Assembly (NCBI GenBank): GCA_963803875.1
Contig: CAWDOA010000016.1
Coordinates: 310,001 to 374,000 of the forward strand
Length of the DNA: 64,000 nucleotides
DNA from: JABDIY01 sp963803875
GTDB taxonomy: Bacteria; Actinomycetota; Acidimicrobiia; Acidimicrobiales; SZUA-35
Direction: 5' to 3'
Shown: one piece after another, positions 17,342-26,019 of the stretch
Position numbering within the stretch: the stretch's first letter is position 1
Layout of the letters: each line of letters opens with the position of its first letter
Notes under the pieces: generated by a model
The model's database searches: none
What the model was told of the DNA's origin: nothing
Seen by the model: only the letters and a program-made list of their open reading frames with translations
Translations under genes and position numbers: made by a program

Positions 17342-17713
17342 CTCAAACCCTCTCCACTTTCGAGGCACGCCTCGACTGCGCCGTTGCACGGCTGGCGCCG
17401 TGGCCGCTGTGGCGATTGGGTCACCATGGGTTCGAATCCCATACCTTCCGCCACTCAAACCCTCTCCACTTTCGAGGCACGCCTCGACTGCGCCGTTGCA
17501 CGGCTGGCGCCGTGGCCGCTGTGGCGATTGGGTCACCATGGGTTCGAATCCCATACCTTCCGCCACTCAAACCCTCTCCACTTTCGAGGCACGCCTCGAC
17601 TGCGCCGTTGCACGGCTGGCGCCGTGGCCGCTGTGGCGATTGGGTCACCATGGGTTCGAATCCCATACCTTCCGCCACTCAAACCCTCTCCACTTTCGAG
17701 GCACGCCTCGACT
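17308..17713 (+). repeat. 112-bp tandem repeat carrying copies of the tRNA-Ser(CGA) 3' end
   Basis: Three identical 112-bp units lie at 17341-17452, 17453-17564 and 17565-17676, with a partial fourth at 17677-17713. Each unit ends with a perfect copy of the last part of tRNA-Ser(CGA), from the end of the variable arm through T arm, acceptor 3' strand and CCA. Counting the tRNA itself, the 3' end occurs four times (at 17308, 17420, 17532 and 17644). Between them each unit holds the hairpins TCGAGG-CACG-CCTCGA and CACGGC-TGGC-GCCGTG, the first of which may be the tRNA terminator. No full extra tRNA is formed because the acceptor 5' strand, D arm and anticodon arm are missing. The array stops 7 bp before the next gene's stop codon. 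Confidence 0.95.
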
Positions 17714-17720
17714 CGCCCGC

Positions 17721-18491
17721 CTAGCTGCGCGGGTACAGCGTCTCGGTGTTGCCATCGACTCCTATGATCTGGCCCGAGATATGGCGGCCGTAGTCGCTGC
17801 ACAGAAAGACGATCAAGTCGGCGATTTCCTCCGGGTCCACGTAGCACTGCATCGACGTTCCGATGGCGTACATGCGGCGGACGACCTCGGGATCAAGGTT
17901 GTCGGTTTCAGCATGGGCGTGGATCACTCGTTCCATACGGTCACCGTTCACGTTCCCGGGCACGACGCCATTCACCCGAATGTTGTGCGGGCCCAATTCC
18001 ATGGCGAGAGTCTTGGTGAAGCCGGTGACCGCCCACTTGGCTGCGGCATAGGGAGTACGGGTTGGGTAGCCGAGGATGCCGGCACCGGAGATGAGGTTGA
18101 TGATCGCACCGCCGTGTTGTGACTTGAACACAGGCGCCACGCGACGTGCGCAGTAGAACTGGGCGTCGATGCACACCTCCATCGTGCGCCGCCATTCTTG
18201 ATCAGTGACGTCCTCCACCAGTTTGGTCGGTCCGGCAATCCCGGCGTTGTTGATCATGAAGTCGAGCCCGCCGGGCAGAATCTCATCGAAGATGGCATCG
18301 AGCTCGGTCGAATTGGCCACATCACACGTCCATGAGGTGATGCCTTCAGGAAACGTGTCGAGCCTGGTTCCATCGATGTCGCAGGTGAACACCTTTGCTC
18401 CGACGTCGTGCATGGCGAGCGCAGTGGCCCGTCCCATACCCGCTCCACCGGCGGTGATGAAGGCCCGTTTGCCTTCGAGGCTGATCTGCAT
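17721..18491 (-). CDS. SDR family NAD(P)-dependent oxidoreductase
   Basis: This 256-residue classical short-chain dehydrogenase has the Rossmann motif TAGGAGMGRA (about 13-22), NNAG (about 85), the catalytic Ser in NLISGAG and the Tyr-x-x-x-Lys pair in YAAAKWAVTG. The acidic residue after strand 2 (CDIDGTRLD) favours NAD over NADP. The substrate is unknown. Its 3' end abuts the tRNA-derived repeat array, so transcription from the array and this gene converge. Confidence 0.9.
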   Translation of the reverse strand: MQISLEGKRAFITAGGAGMGRATALAMHDVGAKVFTCDIDGTRLDTFPEGITSWTCDVANSTELDAIFDEILPGGLDFMINNAGIAGPTKLVEDVTDQEWRRTMEVCIDAQFYCARRVAPVFKSQHGGAIINLISGAGILGYPTRTPYAAAKWAVTGFTKTLAMELGPHNIRVNGVVPGNVNGDRMERVIHAHAETDNLDPEVVRRMYAIGTSMQCYVDPEEIADLIVFLCSDYGRHISGQIIGVDGNTETLYPRS

Positions 18492-18569
18492 CGGCGCAGC
18501 TCCTGGTGATTTGTGGGTTGGTGGTGGGGCGAAATCCCATCACTTCTTCTGTCCGGTCTCCGCTGGGCC

Positions 18570-18932
18570 CTACTTCTTCTTGCTGGTTGTGGGTCTTGGC
18601 TCGAGCGTGGCGATGTAGTCGTGACTGCGTTGAAACCACGGCGTGAGTTCGTCGGTGTCGGCCAGCAATTCGGGTGGCACGGTGGCGTAGCCCCGCATCG
18701 TCTTGCCGTACTGGATGGATGGGCCGGACTCATACAGCCCCATGAACTCGTCTCGATCCTCATCAGAAAGGCGCAGTGCAAGCGTGCCATCCCGATCGAG
18801 GAAGCTGAACATGTGGCCGTTCAGCGAGGTGTACGGGTTGGCAGCACCCTTGCGCTTCACCGTCTCGAATCGGGCAACGAGCGCCTCGTACTTCTCCAGA
18901 TCGGCGGTCGGCCCGACGTACTTGGCTGCCAT
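18570..18932 (-). CDS. Small conserved protein, possibly TfoX N-terminal-like
   Basis: This 120-residue protein reads NGHMFSFLDRDGTLALRLSD, then QYGKTMRGYATVPPELL and WFQRSHDYIATL. The layout (a residue to measure, a Met/Phe core strand, then a length-limited C-terminal helix) resembles the TfoX N-terminal/YjbR-like fold, but I would not give it a role. It ends with a Lys-rich tail (TTSKKK). It lies 80 bp upstream of the SDR gene on the same strand and is divergent from alkD. Confidence 0.75.
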   Translation of the reverse strand: MAAKYVGPTADLEKYEALVARFETVKRKGAANPYTSLNGHMFSFLDRDGTLALRLSDEDRDEFMGLYESGPSIQYGKTMRGYATVPPELLADTDELTPWFQRSHDYIATLEPRPTTSKKK

Positions 18933-18975
18933 TCACCCATGCTCGATGGAAACGGGCGAGCGGTCAACCTAGGTT

Positions 18976-19662
18976 GTGTCGATGGTCGAGTCATCGGAGG
19001 TCGTCGCTGAGGTTCGAACGGCACTGGAAGCGGTGGCTGTGGCGCAAGACGCGGAGCCGATGGCCGCCTACATGAAGAACCAATTCCCGTTTCTGGGCGT
19101 GAAGACACCGGCTCGCCGGGCGGCTGCCAAACCGATAATGGCCGCCGGCCAGGGGTGGTCGAACAGCGAATTGCTGGTGGTTGCGGAATCATTGATGGCC
19201 GAGCCAGAGCGAGAATTCAGTTTCGTCGCCGTCGACCTGTTGAGGAAATGGGCGCCGATGCTCGAGTCCGGTGACTTGGCAGCGGTTCGGTCCCTGATCG
19301 AGACCAAGTCGTGGTGGGACACAGTCGATGCCCTCGCGGTCCACGTGGTCGGTTCGATAGTGAGAGCGGACCGCGAACTGCAACGGGAGATGGATCGATG
19401 GATCGGCGATCAGAACATCTGGGTGGCACGAACAGCCATACTGCATCAGCTCATGTGGAAGAGCGACACCGACACTGATCGACTGTTTCGTTACTGCGAT
19501 CTGCGGGCGGCTGACACCGAGTTCTTCATTCGCAAAGCTCTGGGTTGGGCTCTCCGGCAGTACGCCCGAACCGATCCCGACGCGGTCATGGCGTATGTGG
19601 AAGCGAACCAGGACCGCTTGTCGGCCCTCACCAAACGAGAAGCCTTGCGTCGAATCGGTTGA
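18976..19662 (+). CDS. DNA alkylation repair protein (AlkD-like HEAT-repeat glycosylase)
   Basis: This 228-residue all-helical protein matches the AlkD family, which removes alkylated purines without base flipping. The recognisable parts are KNQFPFLGVKTPARR near the N-terminus, LIETKSWWDTVDALA with the Trp pair and catalytic-type Asp in the middle, WVARTAILHQL and FFIRKALGWALRQYA near the end. The start is GTG at 18976 or ATG at 18982; spacing does not decide. It is divergent from the small protein at 18932. Confidence 0.9.
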   Translation: MSMVESSEVVAEVRTALEAVAVAQDAEPMAAYMKNQFPFLGVKTPARRAAAKPIMAAGQGWSNSELLVVAESLMAEPEREFSFVAVDLLRKWAPMLESGDLAAVRSLIETKSWWDTVDALAVHVVGSIVRADRELQREMDRWIGDQNIWVARTAILHQLMWKSDTDTDRLFRYCDLRAADTEFFIRKALGWALRQYARTDPDAVMAYVEANQDRLSALTKREALRRIG

Positions 19663-19800
19663 GCCGGTTGGCGGCGGATGCCCCGATCCTTGGCGCATCG
19701 CACAGCCTGAATCTCGGAGCACAGCGCGAATCTCGGACGAAATCACCTGGAAGACCGAGCATCTTTTATCCGCACCGAAAGGAGGGGCTAGTGTGCCGGT

Positions 19801-21489
19801 GTGCCTTTTCTGACGTCATGGGTGTTCGCAACCGCGGCGCCAATCTCGACCGGCGGGGACGACATCGACTGGTTCATCATCGTCACAGGCCTGTTCGGCG
19901 GGCTTGCGGTCTTCCTGTTCGGAATGGACAGGATGACCGAGGCCCTGAGAGTTGCGGCGAGCAGTCGCATCCGATTCGCGCTGGCGAGGATGACCAAGAA
20001 CCGCTTCCTGGGGGCGACTTCGGGGGCCGGCGTCACGGCCGTCATCCAGTCTTCCTCCATCACAACGGTGCTGGTGGTTGGCTTCATTTCCTCCGGCGTC
20101 ATGACCCTGAGCCAGGCCATCCCCGTGATCCTCGGAGCCAACGTCGGGACGACCATCACCGCCCAGGTCGTGGCTTTTTCCGTGTCGCGCTACGCACTCA
20201 TGATCGTGGCCATCGGTTATGCCCTCGCCTTCTTCGGCAAGTCGGACCGTCGAATCGTGCAGGGCAATTTGATCTTGGGTTTCGGTCTTCTCTTCTTCGG
20301 GATGTCGGTCATGGGGGCGGCGATGGACCCGCTCCGGTCGTACCAGCCGTTCATCGATCTGATGGCCGCCATGGACACCGCGGTGCTGGCCGTGCTGGTC
20401 GCAGCGGCATTCACCGCTCTCGTACAGTCGTCATCGGCCACGACCGGAATCATCGTGGTGCTGGCGAGCGAGGGGCTCATCACCACCAGTGCGGGCGTCG
20501 CCCTGGTGCTCGGTGCCAACATCGGCACGTCCGTGACAGCACAATTGGCTGCGATAGGCAAGCCGCCCGAAGCGGTGCGGGCTGCAGTGGTACACACCTT
20601 GTTCAACGTCTTGGGTGCCCTCGCGTGGATCCCGTTCGTAGGCGTACTCGTGGGTCTCGTCGAGTCCATCGGGGGCCCGCTGGCCCGCCAAATCGCCAAC
20701 GCTCACACAATCTTCAACGTCGTGAACACGATCGTCTTCTTGGCTTTCGTCGCGCAGCTCGAACGGCTTGTGGTTCGGCTTGTGCCCGACAAACCCGAGG
20801 AGGAGCCGCTACGGCTCAAGTATCTCGACGATTCCTTGCTCCGCACACCCACGCTCGCGCTCGAACGGGCCAGGCTGGAACTGCTCCGCATGACGAACAG
20901 GATCCAGGTGATGCTCACTGACGTGCTCCCTGCGCTCTTCGACGGGCCGGTCGAGGCGCTCAACGCAATTGAAGAGCTCGACGACGAGATCGACGCTCTT
21001 CATGGTCAGATCATCGTGTACCTCGGGCGGGTCGGCCAGCAGTCCCTGAGCGCCGGCTCTACCGACGAGCTCATGGATCTGATGGAGGCCACCAACAACC
21101 TCGAGGCCATCGGCGACTTGATAGAGACCAACCTGGTCTCCCTCGGCCGGGATCGCCTGGTGAACGAGCTAGTGGTCGACCCCGAGACTCGCCGGATGAT
21201 CGAAGACTTCCACCACGACGTCAGCCTGGCCGTCGACCTCGGCGTGGTGGCACTGATCGAGGGGTCCGAAGAGGACGGCCGGGCGGTCTCTGCCATGAAG
21301 GGGAAAATCAACGCCAAGGCTCATGCGATTGCCGAGCATCATGCAGCTCGGCTGGCGGCTCCCGACGGTTATCGGATCGAGGCCTACCGCTTCGAAACCG
21401 ATGTCGTGACCAACCTCCGCCGCATCTACTATTTCGCCAAGCGGACCGCCCGCGTGGCTATTCCGGCTTCGGAGCAAGCGGCGAGCTGA
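19801..21489 (+). CDS. Na+/phosphate symporter family protein with PhoU-like C-terminus
   Basis: This 562-residue membrane protein has two inverted Na/Pi cotransporter repeats, each with the signature QSSS (AVIQSSSITT and ALVQSSSATT), and about eight membrane segments up to residue 325. The C-terminal 200 residues are helical and PhoU-like (EELDDEIDALHGQIIVYLG, MEATNNLEAIGDLIETNL). Such NptA/YjbB proteins import or export phosphate. The GTG start at 19801 is the one in frame, but the strong AAAGGAGG lies 15 bp upstream, which is long; other GTGs at 19791 and 19793 are out of frame. Confidence 0.9.
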   Translation: MPFLTSWVFATAAPISTGGDDIDWFIIVTGLFGGLAVFLFGMDRMTEALRVAASSRIRFALARMTKNRFLGATSGAGVTAVIQSSSITTVLVVGFISSGVMTLSQAIPVILGANVGTTITAQVVAFSVSRYALMIVAIGYALAFFGKSDRRIVQGNLILGFGLLFFGMSVMGAAMDPLRSYQPFIDLMAAMDTAVLAVLVAAAFTALVQSSSATTGIIVVLASEGLITTSAGVALVLGANIGTSVTAQLAAIGKPPEAVRAAVVHTLFNVLGALAWIPFVGVLVGLVESIGGPLARQIANAHTIFNVVNTIVFLAFVAQLERLVVRLVPDKPEEEPLRLKYLDDSLLRTPTLALERARLELLRMTNRIQVMLTDVLPALFDGPVEALNAIEELDDEIDALHGQIIVYLGRVGQQSLSAGSTDELMDLMEATNNLEAIGDLIETNLVSLGRDRLVNELVVDPETRRMIEDFHHDVSLAVDLGVVALIEGSEEDGRAVSAMKGKINAKAHAIAEHHAARLAAPDGYRIEAYRFETDVVTNLRRIYYFAKRTARVAIPASEQAAS

Positions 21490-21614
21490 GCGGCATGGCC
21501 TTGGCTCATTGACCTAGATTGATCGCACCAGCCGTGCGGATCGAGGGTGCCCGGCTCATGCGTGAGCGGTATGTCAGGGTCGGAACGGGATGGCTGCAGC
21601 GCGAAGGTCCGGCG

Positions 21615-22220
21615 TCAGCCCGTCTTGTCAGAGGGTGATTTGAAGAAGAACTTCCGCTTGGTCCGCTCGCGGATTACATCGGGGTCAACCGACGCCAGCT
21701 GCTTCTGTCGGACGTAGAAGTCGGCGAGATCGTGCTTGATCTCGGGCGCATCGACCCGGCCGGCGACAACCTCCTTCAATAGCACTCGGAAGTCCACCGG
21801 GTGGACAATGAAGTGCTCATTTGCCACGACCAGTTCGGCGATGAAGAAGTTGTCGTAGAGTTCCTTGTCGATCAGCAGCGGAGCACCTTCTCGCAAGCGA
21901 CGAATCTCCTGCGTCGGCTGCAGCGAACGGAACCGCCGTCGACCCAGCAGAATCCGATCGCCACCATCGGCCAACGCCAGGATTCCGGTGAAGGTAGTCG
22001 TGCCGCTCCACCGGTCGCGCAGCGACTGCAGTAGACGGGAAAGGAGACTGCCCAGCGGTCGAAACACTGGATGCATCCTCAGCCCCTCCCAGGCCGTACG
22101 GGTGCCGCCGAGCAGAGGCTCGTTGGACCCTGGCCCGCTACGCACCCGGAGCGCCAGCGTCACAGGTTCCTCCAGCAACTCACTGACCCGCTCGGTGAGG
22201 TTATAGGTAGGTCCCGTCAT
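21615..22220 (-). CDS. Conserved protein of unknown function, paralogue of the 35550-36164 gene
   Basis: This 201-residue protein matches no family I know, but it clearly aligns with the protein at 35550-36164. Shared blocks are LTERVSELLEEPVTLALRVR (versus ITARVEGFLGEEVVIALRVK), ILALADGGDRILLGRRRFRS with the following RLREGAPLL, and VDFRVLLKEVV leading into EIKHDLADFYVRQKQL. The centre holds a possible amphipathic helix (FRPLGSLLSRLLQSL). There is no signal peptide. The C-terminus is basic (RERTKRKFFFK). It stands alone between the Na/Pi symporter and the reductase fusion. Confidence 0.75.
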   Translation of the reverse strand: MTGPTYNLTERVSELLEEPVTLALRVRSGPGSNEPLLGGTRTAWEGLRMHPVFRPLGSLLSRLLQSLRDRWSGTTTFTGILALADGGDRILLGRRRFRSLQPTQEIRRLREGAPLLIDKELYDNFFIAELVVANEHFIVHPVDFRVLLKEVVAGRVDAPEIKHDLADFYVRQKQLASVDPDVIRERTKRKFFFKSPSDKTG

Positions 22221-22434
22221 GCCCTCAACCTCGTTTGTCGGAGACGAGAGGGCAAGAGCAGAAGGTCCTCAGCAGGGTTTCGCCTCATCGCAGGGAGCGC
22301 GCCGTGCAAGTCGCCCCTTGCTTGCTGCATCGCGGATTTCGTTGGGTTCGCTCGAAGCGATCCGACGCGACCGATGATGATAGTTCTTCAGGCCGCGGGA
22401 GCTCAGCCCGGGGATCGCAAGCTCGTCGGTGGCT

Positions 22435-24202
22435 CTACCAGTATTCCTCGTAGTGGATGTTGCCGGGTTGCTGACGTCGGTCGACGGTGAACCCTCGCTC
22501 CACTAGAAGTTGCACGACGCCGACCGTTTCGGGGAAGTGCTCTTTGCCGTCCTCGCCCTTCTCGGGGATACCGATCATCGCTGGGTTGCCGCACAGGAAG
22601 ACGCTCGTTGTGGCGGGGTCGAGCTGCAGTCCCAATTCGGTTTCGAACCAATTGTCGGTGAAGAGGCTCTGGATGTACCGCTTGGGAACATCGGTTTCGC
22701 GGGTGGGCATCGGCATGTAGGTGTAGTTGGGGTAGCGCCGCTCCAGCGTTCGGTGCTTCTCGAGATAGCCGAGGTCAGCCCACTTGCGAACGCTGACCGC
22801 CGAGACGATCGGTCCGCTGTGACCTTTCCTGAGCAACTCCAGCAACATGGCGTTGTGGGGTGCTTCACCGGTTCCGGTTGACAAAAGAAGCACCGTGGAT
22901 TCAGGGTCCACCACGCTCGCCAGCGTGTATCGACCAGCGACCTTGGGGCCAAGGTAGATTCGATCGCCCGGCCGTTTCAGGGCCAGACGAGGAGTCAAAG
23001 CGGGAACATTGTCCTCGGTCGGGGGGACCAAAACGATGTAGAACTCCAATTCGTCGGCATGACGTTCATCGGCCAGATAGCCGTGATCATCGAAGATGCG
23101 ATTACTGATCGAATACGAGCGACGGATGAGCTTGTGCCAGCGGTCATCAAGTCCGAGATCGATGGCGTCATCGATTCGGTCTTCCCAGAATCCCAGACCC
23201 AGCGACGCGTACTGGCCGGGAATGTGAGAGACATCGCCGTGGTCAGGCCGAATCCGCAACACCCACAGATCCGAATGGGTGGGCTCGAATGTGGTGATCA
23301 CCGCGTTGTAGTTCTCCTGCCGTAGCTCCTCCATCAGGCCGGCGGTGCGAGCTCGCCGGGCCAAGGGTGTGGCCGGCGCGCTGAGCGGAACCTCTGGGAA
23401 GCATGTGGCGGCCATCCGTTCGCCGACGACCGTGCCGTTGGCGATGTTCCTGCCCTCGATCTCGTCGTCCCCCACGAACCACAGTTGAGAGGACGCAACG
23501 GCCTCGGGGCTTGCTCCCACTGTCTCGGGAGCTGACGTTCGTCGTTGGGCTGCAATGATCACATGATCGAACTGGAGATCGGGGGTGCGCCGATCCGCGA
23601 AGTACGCCATCGGGATAGCCGTCGACGATTTCGATCGAGTCTGGCATGGCCCGATACAACAGCGTCGCCCGACGTTCACGCTCCAATCGCCGGAGCATGT
23701 TCTCCCCGGCCGGCGAAAGCAACGCAGGATCGAGTCCACCCCCGGCGAGAACCACGCCCGCGCTCGATGCAGCCGCCTGAGCCACGAGTTCCACGGCCCG
23801 ATCGGTGTGTCCGATCACCAGTACGTCCTGATCGGACAGCCATTCGGGTAGTTCGTCCACAAACACACGCTCGTTGGCCGGGGGAGTGATCGGAGGAACC
23901 CAGTCGGGGTCTTCGGACCGAAGCGCAACCAGTACCGCTCTGGTGCGATAGCTCAGTCGATTGGTGTTGACGACGAGGTCGTCGGCCACCTTCTCGATGG
24001 AACTGACCGTCTCGCCGTAACCGATGTCGAGGCTGTTCTCCGCTGCCAACTCGGGGAAGGCGACCGCAGTGCCGGGTTCGATCACACGGACCAGCCCGAT
24101 ACCTGAACGCAGCGAGGAGATCGCGACGGACAGGCCCGGTGCGTTTCCACCGATGATCACCAGGTCATATCGACCCCCGCCAGAGTTGGTGTCTGAGTTC
24201 AT
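22435..24202 (-). CDS. FAD-dependent oxidoreductase fused to ferredoxin-NADP reductase (one apparent frameshift)
   Basis: The N-terminal part (from ATG 24202) is a thioredoxin-reductase-like FAD/NAD domain: YDLVIIGGNAPGLSVAISSL, later VLVIGHTDRAVELVAQAAA. The expected redox CxxC is not seen. The C-terminal part is a ferredoxin/flavodoxin-NADP reductase with RRSYSISN (FAD binding), LLLSTGTGEAPHNAMLLELL (NADP binding) and FLCGNPAMIG. The two parts are joined in different frames near 23610: GYP in one frame continues as MAYFADRRTPDLQFDHVIIA in the other. A single base correction gives one protein of about 589 residues. Separate translation from ATG 23610 is possible, but no ribosome-binding site precedes it. 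A PPOX gene lies 22 bp upstream. Confidence 0.85.
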
Positions 24203-24223
24203 TCTCGTTGTCCTCGTTGTCTT

Positions 24224-24742
24224 TCAGTCGTCGAACATCTGGGGCGAGTCGTCGGCGAGTTCTCCGCCCGGCTGCCACTTCTCGAACATTGCCTTCTTGC
24301 TGCTTGGGAACCCACCGGTTGCAATGGGTCCCCAACCGGTCACGTCGATCTGGATCATGCATTTGCCCTGTCGATTCATGGCCTCGCGATACTCGTTCCA
24401 GTCGGGGTGTTCGCCAGCAGCGGCTCGATAGTACTCAACCAGCCCGTCCATAGCGTCGGGGAGGTCGATGATCTTCGCCATACCGTCGACCTGCACCCAG
24501 GCACCACCGAAGTCGTCGCTCAGTACGCAGATCGAGACCTCTCCATCGGCCCGAATATTGTGAACCTTGGCGCGCTCGGGATAGGTGGCAATCAGCAACG
24601 CCTCATCAGCACCTACGGCGCCCGTGACCGGGGACATCTGCAGGCCTCCCGATTGCCGCCGCGTTGTCAGCACCCATTGCTGCCTCTCGCGAACGAAGTC
24701 CAAAAGCTCGGCCCGGTCCACCTCGGTCGTCATTGCGAACAT
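24224..24742 (-). CDS. PPOX-class (F420- or flavin-dependent) oxidoreductase
   Basis: This 172-residue split-barrel protein has the N-terminal layout of F420-dependent pyridoxamine-oxidase-like enzymes (VLTTRRQSGGLQMSPVTGAV, then ATYPERAKVHNIRADGEVSI). The Arg/Lys-rich loop fits phosphate binding of F420 or FMN. The substrate is not known. The start may be ATG 24742 or the in-frame ATG at 24733; neither has a clear ribosome-binding site. It is the first gene of a likely two-gene unit with the flavoprotein/FNR fusion, which suggests a shared redox function. Confidence 0.85.
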   Translation of the reverse strand: MFAMTTEVDRAELLDFVRERQQWVLTTRRQSGGLQMSPVTGAVGADEALLIATYPERAKVHNIRADGEVSICVLSDDFGGAWVQVDGMAKIIDLPDAMDGLVEYYRAAAGEHPDWNEYREAMNRQGKCMIQIDVTGWGPIATGGFPSSKKAMFEKWQPGGELADDSPQMFDD

Positions 24743-24795
24743 GGAACAACACTAGAGCTCAGCTGATCCGCCGACGAACTGCCATTCTGGTGCTG

Positions 24796-25974
24796 TCAGC
24801 CCTGGTTGACGGGCCTCTCCTCCATCAGAGAACGGGCCAATTCCAGAAGGGTGACATCAGACCCGGCGGGCCCCATGAGCTGCACCCCGTACTCGACGCC
24901 GTCCGAGCTCGCAGGAACCGTTACGGCCGGAAGTCCGGCAAGATTGGCCGCCACGGTGTTGGGCAGTACGACCGAACGCAGGTCTACCTGCTCGCCGTTG
25001 ATTTCTGCGAACTCCGGTGCGGAAACGAGCGGTGGAGCACAGCCGGTGATCGGCAGAACAAGCACCGCCGACGAAAGTATGTCGTTGAGTTGGTTCCGGA
25101 TGTCGGTCCGGAGCCGGTTGCCCAGATGAAGCTCTGCGGAGGACCGCTCCTCCGACATCTGGAGGCGGTCCACGATGTAGTGGGGGTAGCGATCGCGTTG
25201 GTCGGGCCATGTGCCGATGATGTCCCGGTGGGCAGACACCACGCCAGGACCCTGAACCAGACTGAAACACGTGACCAGCTGGTCCTTCGACGGATAGTGA
25301 TCGACATCGGCCAGTTTCAGATCCTCGCTGCGGGCGAGAAGTTCGGCACATGTTGTCGCCAGCGCAGCGGCGACCGGGTCCAGGCCTGCCAGCGCCTCCT
25401 CCGGCGGCATCAGGATGGTCGGTTTCACATCCATCCCTGTTGCACCAAGCGCCGCGGCTGCTCGGAGAAGCACCTCGGTCTCGCGGGCCAGAAGGCCGGG
25501 GTGGTCCAGGCCGGGGCAAAGGGGCAGGATTCGGTCCATCGCCACCAACCCATCGGTGAATTTCCAACCAACGAGATGGCACCACGCTGCCGGGATCCGA
25601 ACCGAACCGGCCGTGTCGGTTCCGATCCCCAGATCGGCCTCACCCTTGGACACAGCTTCGGCGGACCCGCCCGATGATCCGCCTGCGATGCGGCCCCGCA
25701 TAACCGGGTTCTCGATCCGGCGGCCCCGGTCATAGGTGGTGATTCCCCATGCGAACTCGTGGGTCGTGGTTGTGCCCACGATGTGTGCACCTCCGGCTCG
25801 CAAGGCAGCGACGAAGGCGGAGTCCTGCTCGGGATGAGCCCAGCAATCCGGTAGCTGTACCTCACTGTTGGCCGAAAGCTCGTGTCCGCCGATCCCCACC
25901 AATTCCTTGACCGCCACGCTCACTCCATCCAGAGGTCCAGAGCCTGTGGGTTCTCGGTAGACCTCGGCGAGCAT
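24796..25974 (-). CDS. Amidase (amidase-signature family)
   Basis: This 392-residue hydrolase carries the Ser-cisSer-Lys triad of the amidase-signature family: Lys23 in VAVKELVGIGG, the Gly/Ser motif GGSSGGSA (Ser100/101) and the nucleophile Ser124 in GTDTAGSVRIPA. The family cleaves amides such as indoleacetamide, nicotinamide analogues or Glu-tRNA; the short C-terminal half argues against GatA. No GatB or GatC is nearby. The product class is clear but the substrate is not. Confidence 0.9.
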   Translation of the reverse strand: MLAEVYREPTGSGPLDGVSVAVKELVGIGGHELSANSEVQLPDCWAHPEQDSAFVAALRAGGAHIVGTTTTHEFAWGITTYDRGRRIENPVMRGRIAGGSSGGSAEAVSKGEADLGIGTDTAGSVRIPAAWCHLVGWKFTDGLVAMDRILPLCPGLDHPGLLARETEVLLRAAAALGATGMDVKPTILMPPEEALAGLDPVAAALATTCAELLARSEDLKLADVDHYPSKDQLVTCFSLVQGPGVVSAHRDIIGTWPDQRDRYPHYIVDRLQMSEERSSAELHLGNRLRTDIRNQLNDILSSAVLVLPITGCAPPLVSAPEFAEINGEQVDLRSVVLPNTVAANLAGLPAVTVPASSDGVEYGVQLMGPAGSDVTLLELARSLMEERPVNQG

Positions 25975-26019
25975 GGGTCGAAGGTTAGCTCTGCTCGCTG
26001 TCGACCGATCGGTAGCGCG

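Noticed and set aside
17308..17713. Interpretation of the 112-bp array as a CRISPR.
   Set aside because: Both the repeated part and the spacer are identical in all units, the unit is too long, and no cas genes are present.
17258..18122. Several open frames across the 112-bp tRNA repeats.
   Set aside because: They only repeat the translated tRNA 3' end and run antisense into the SDR gene.
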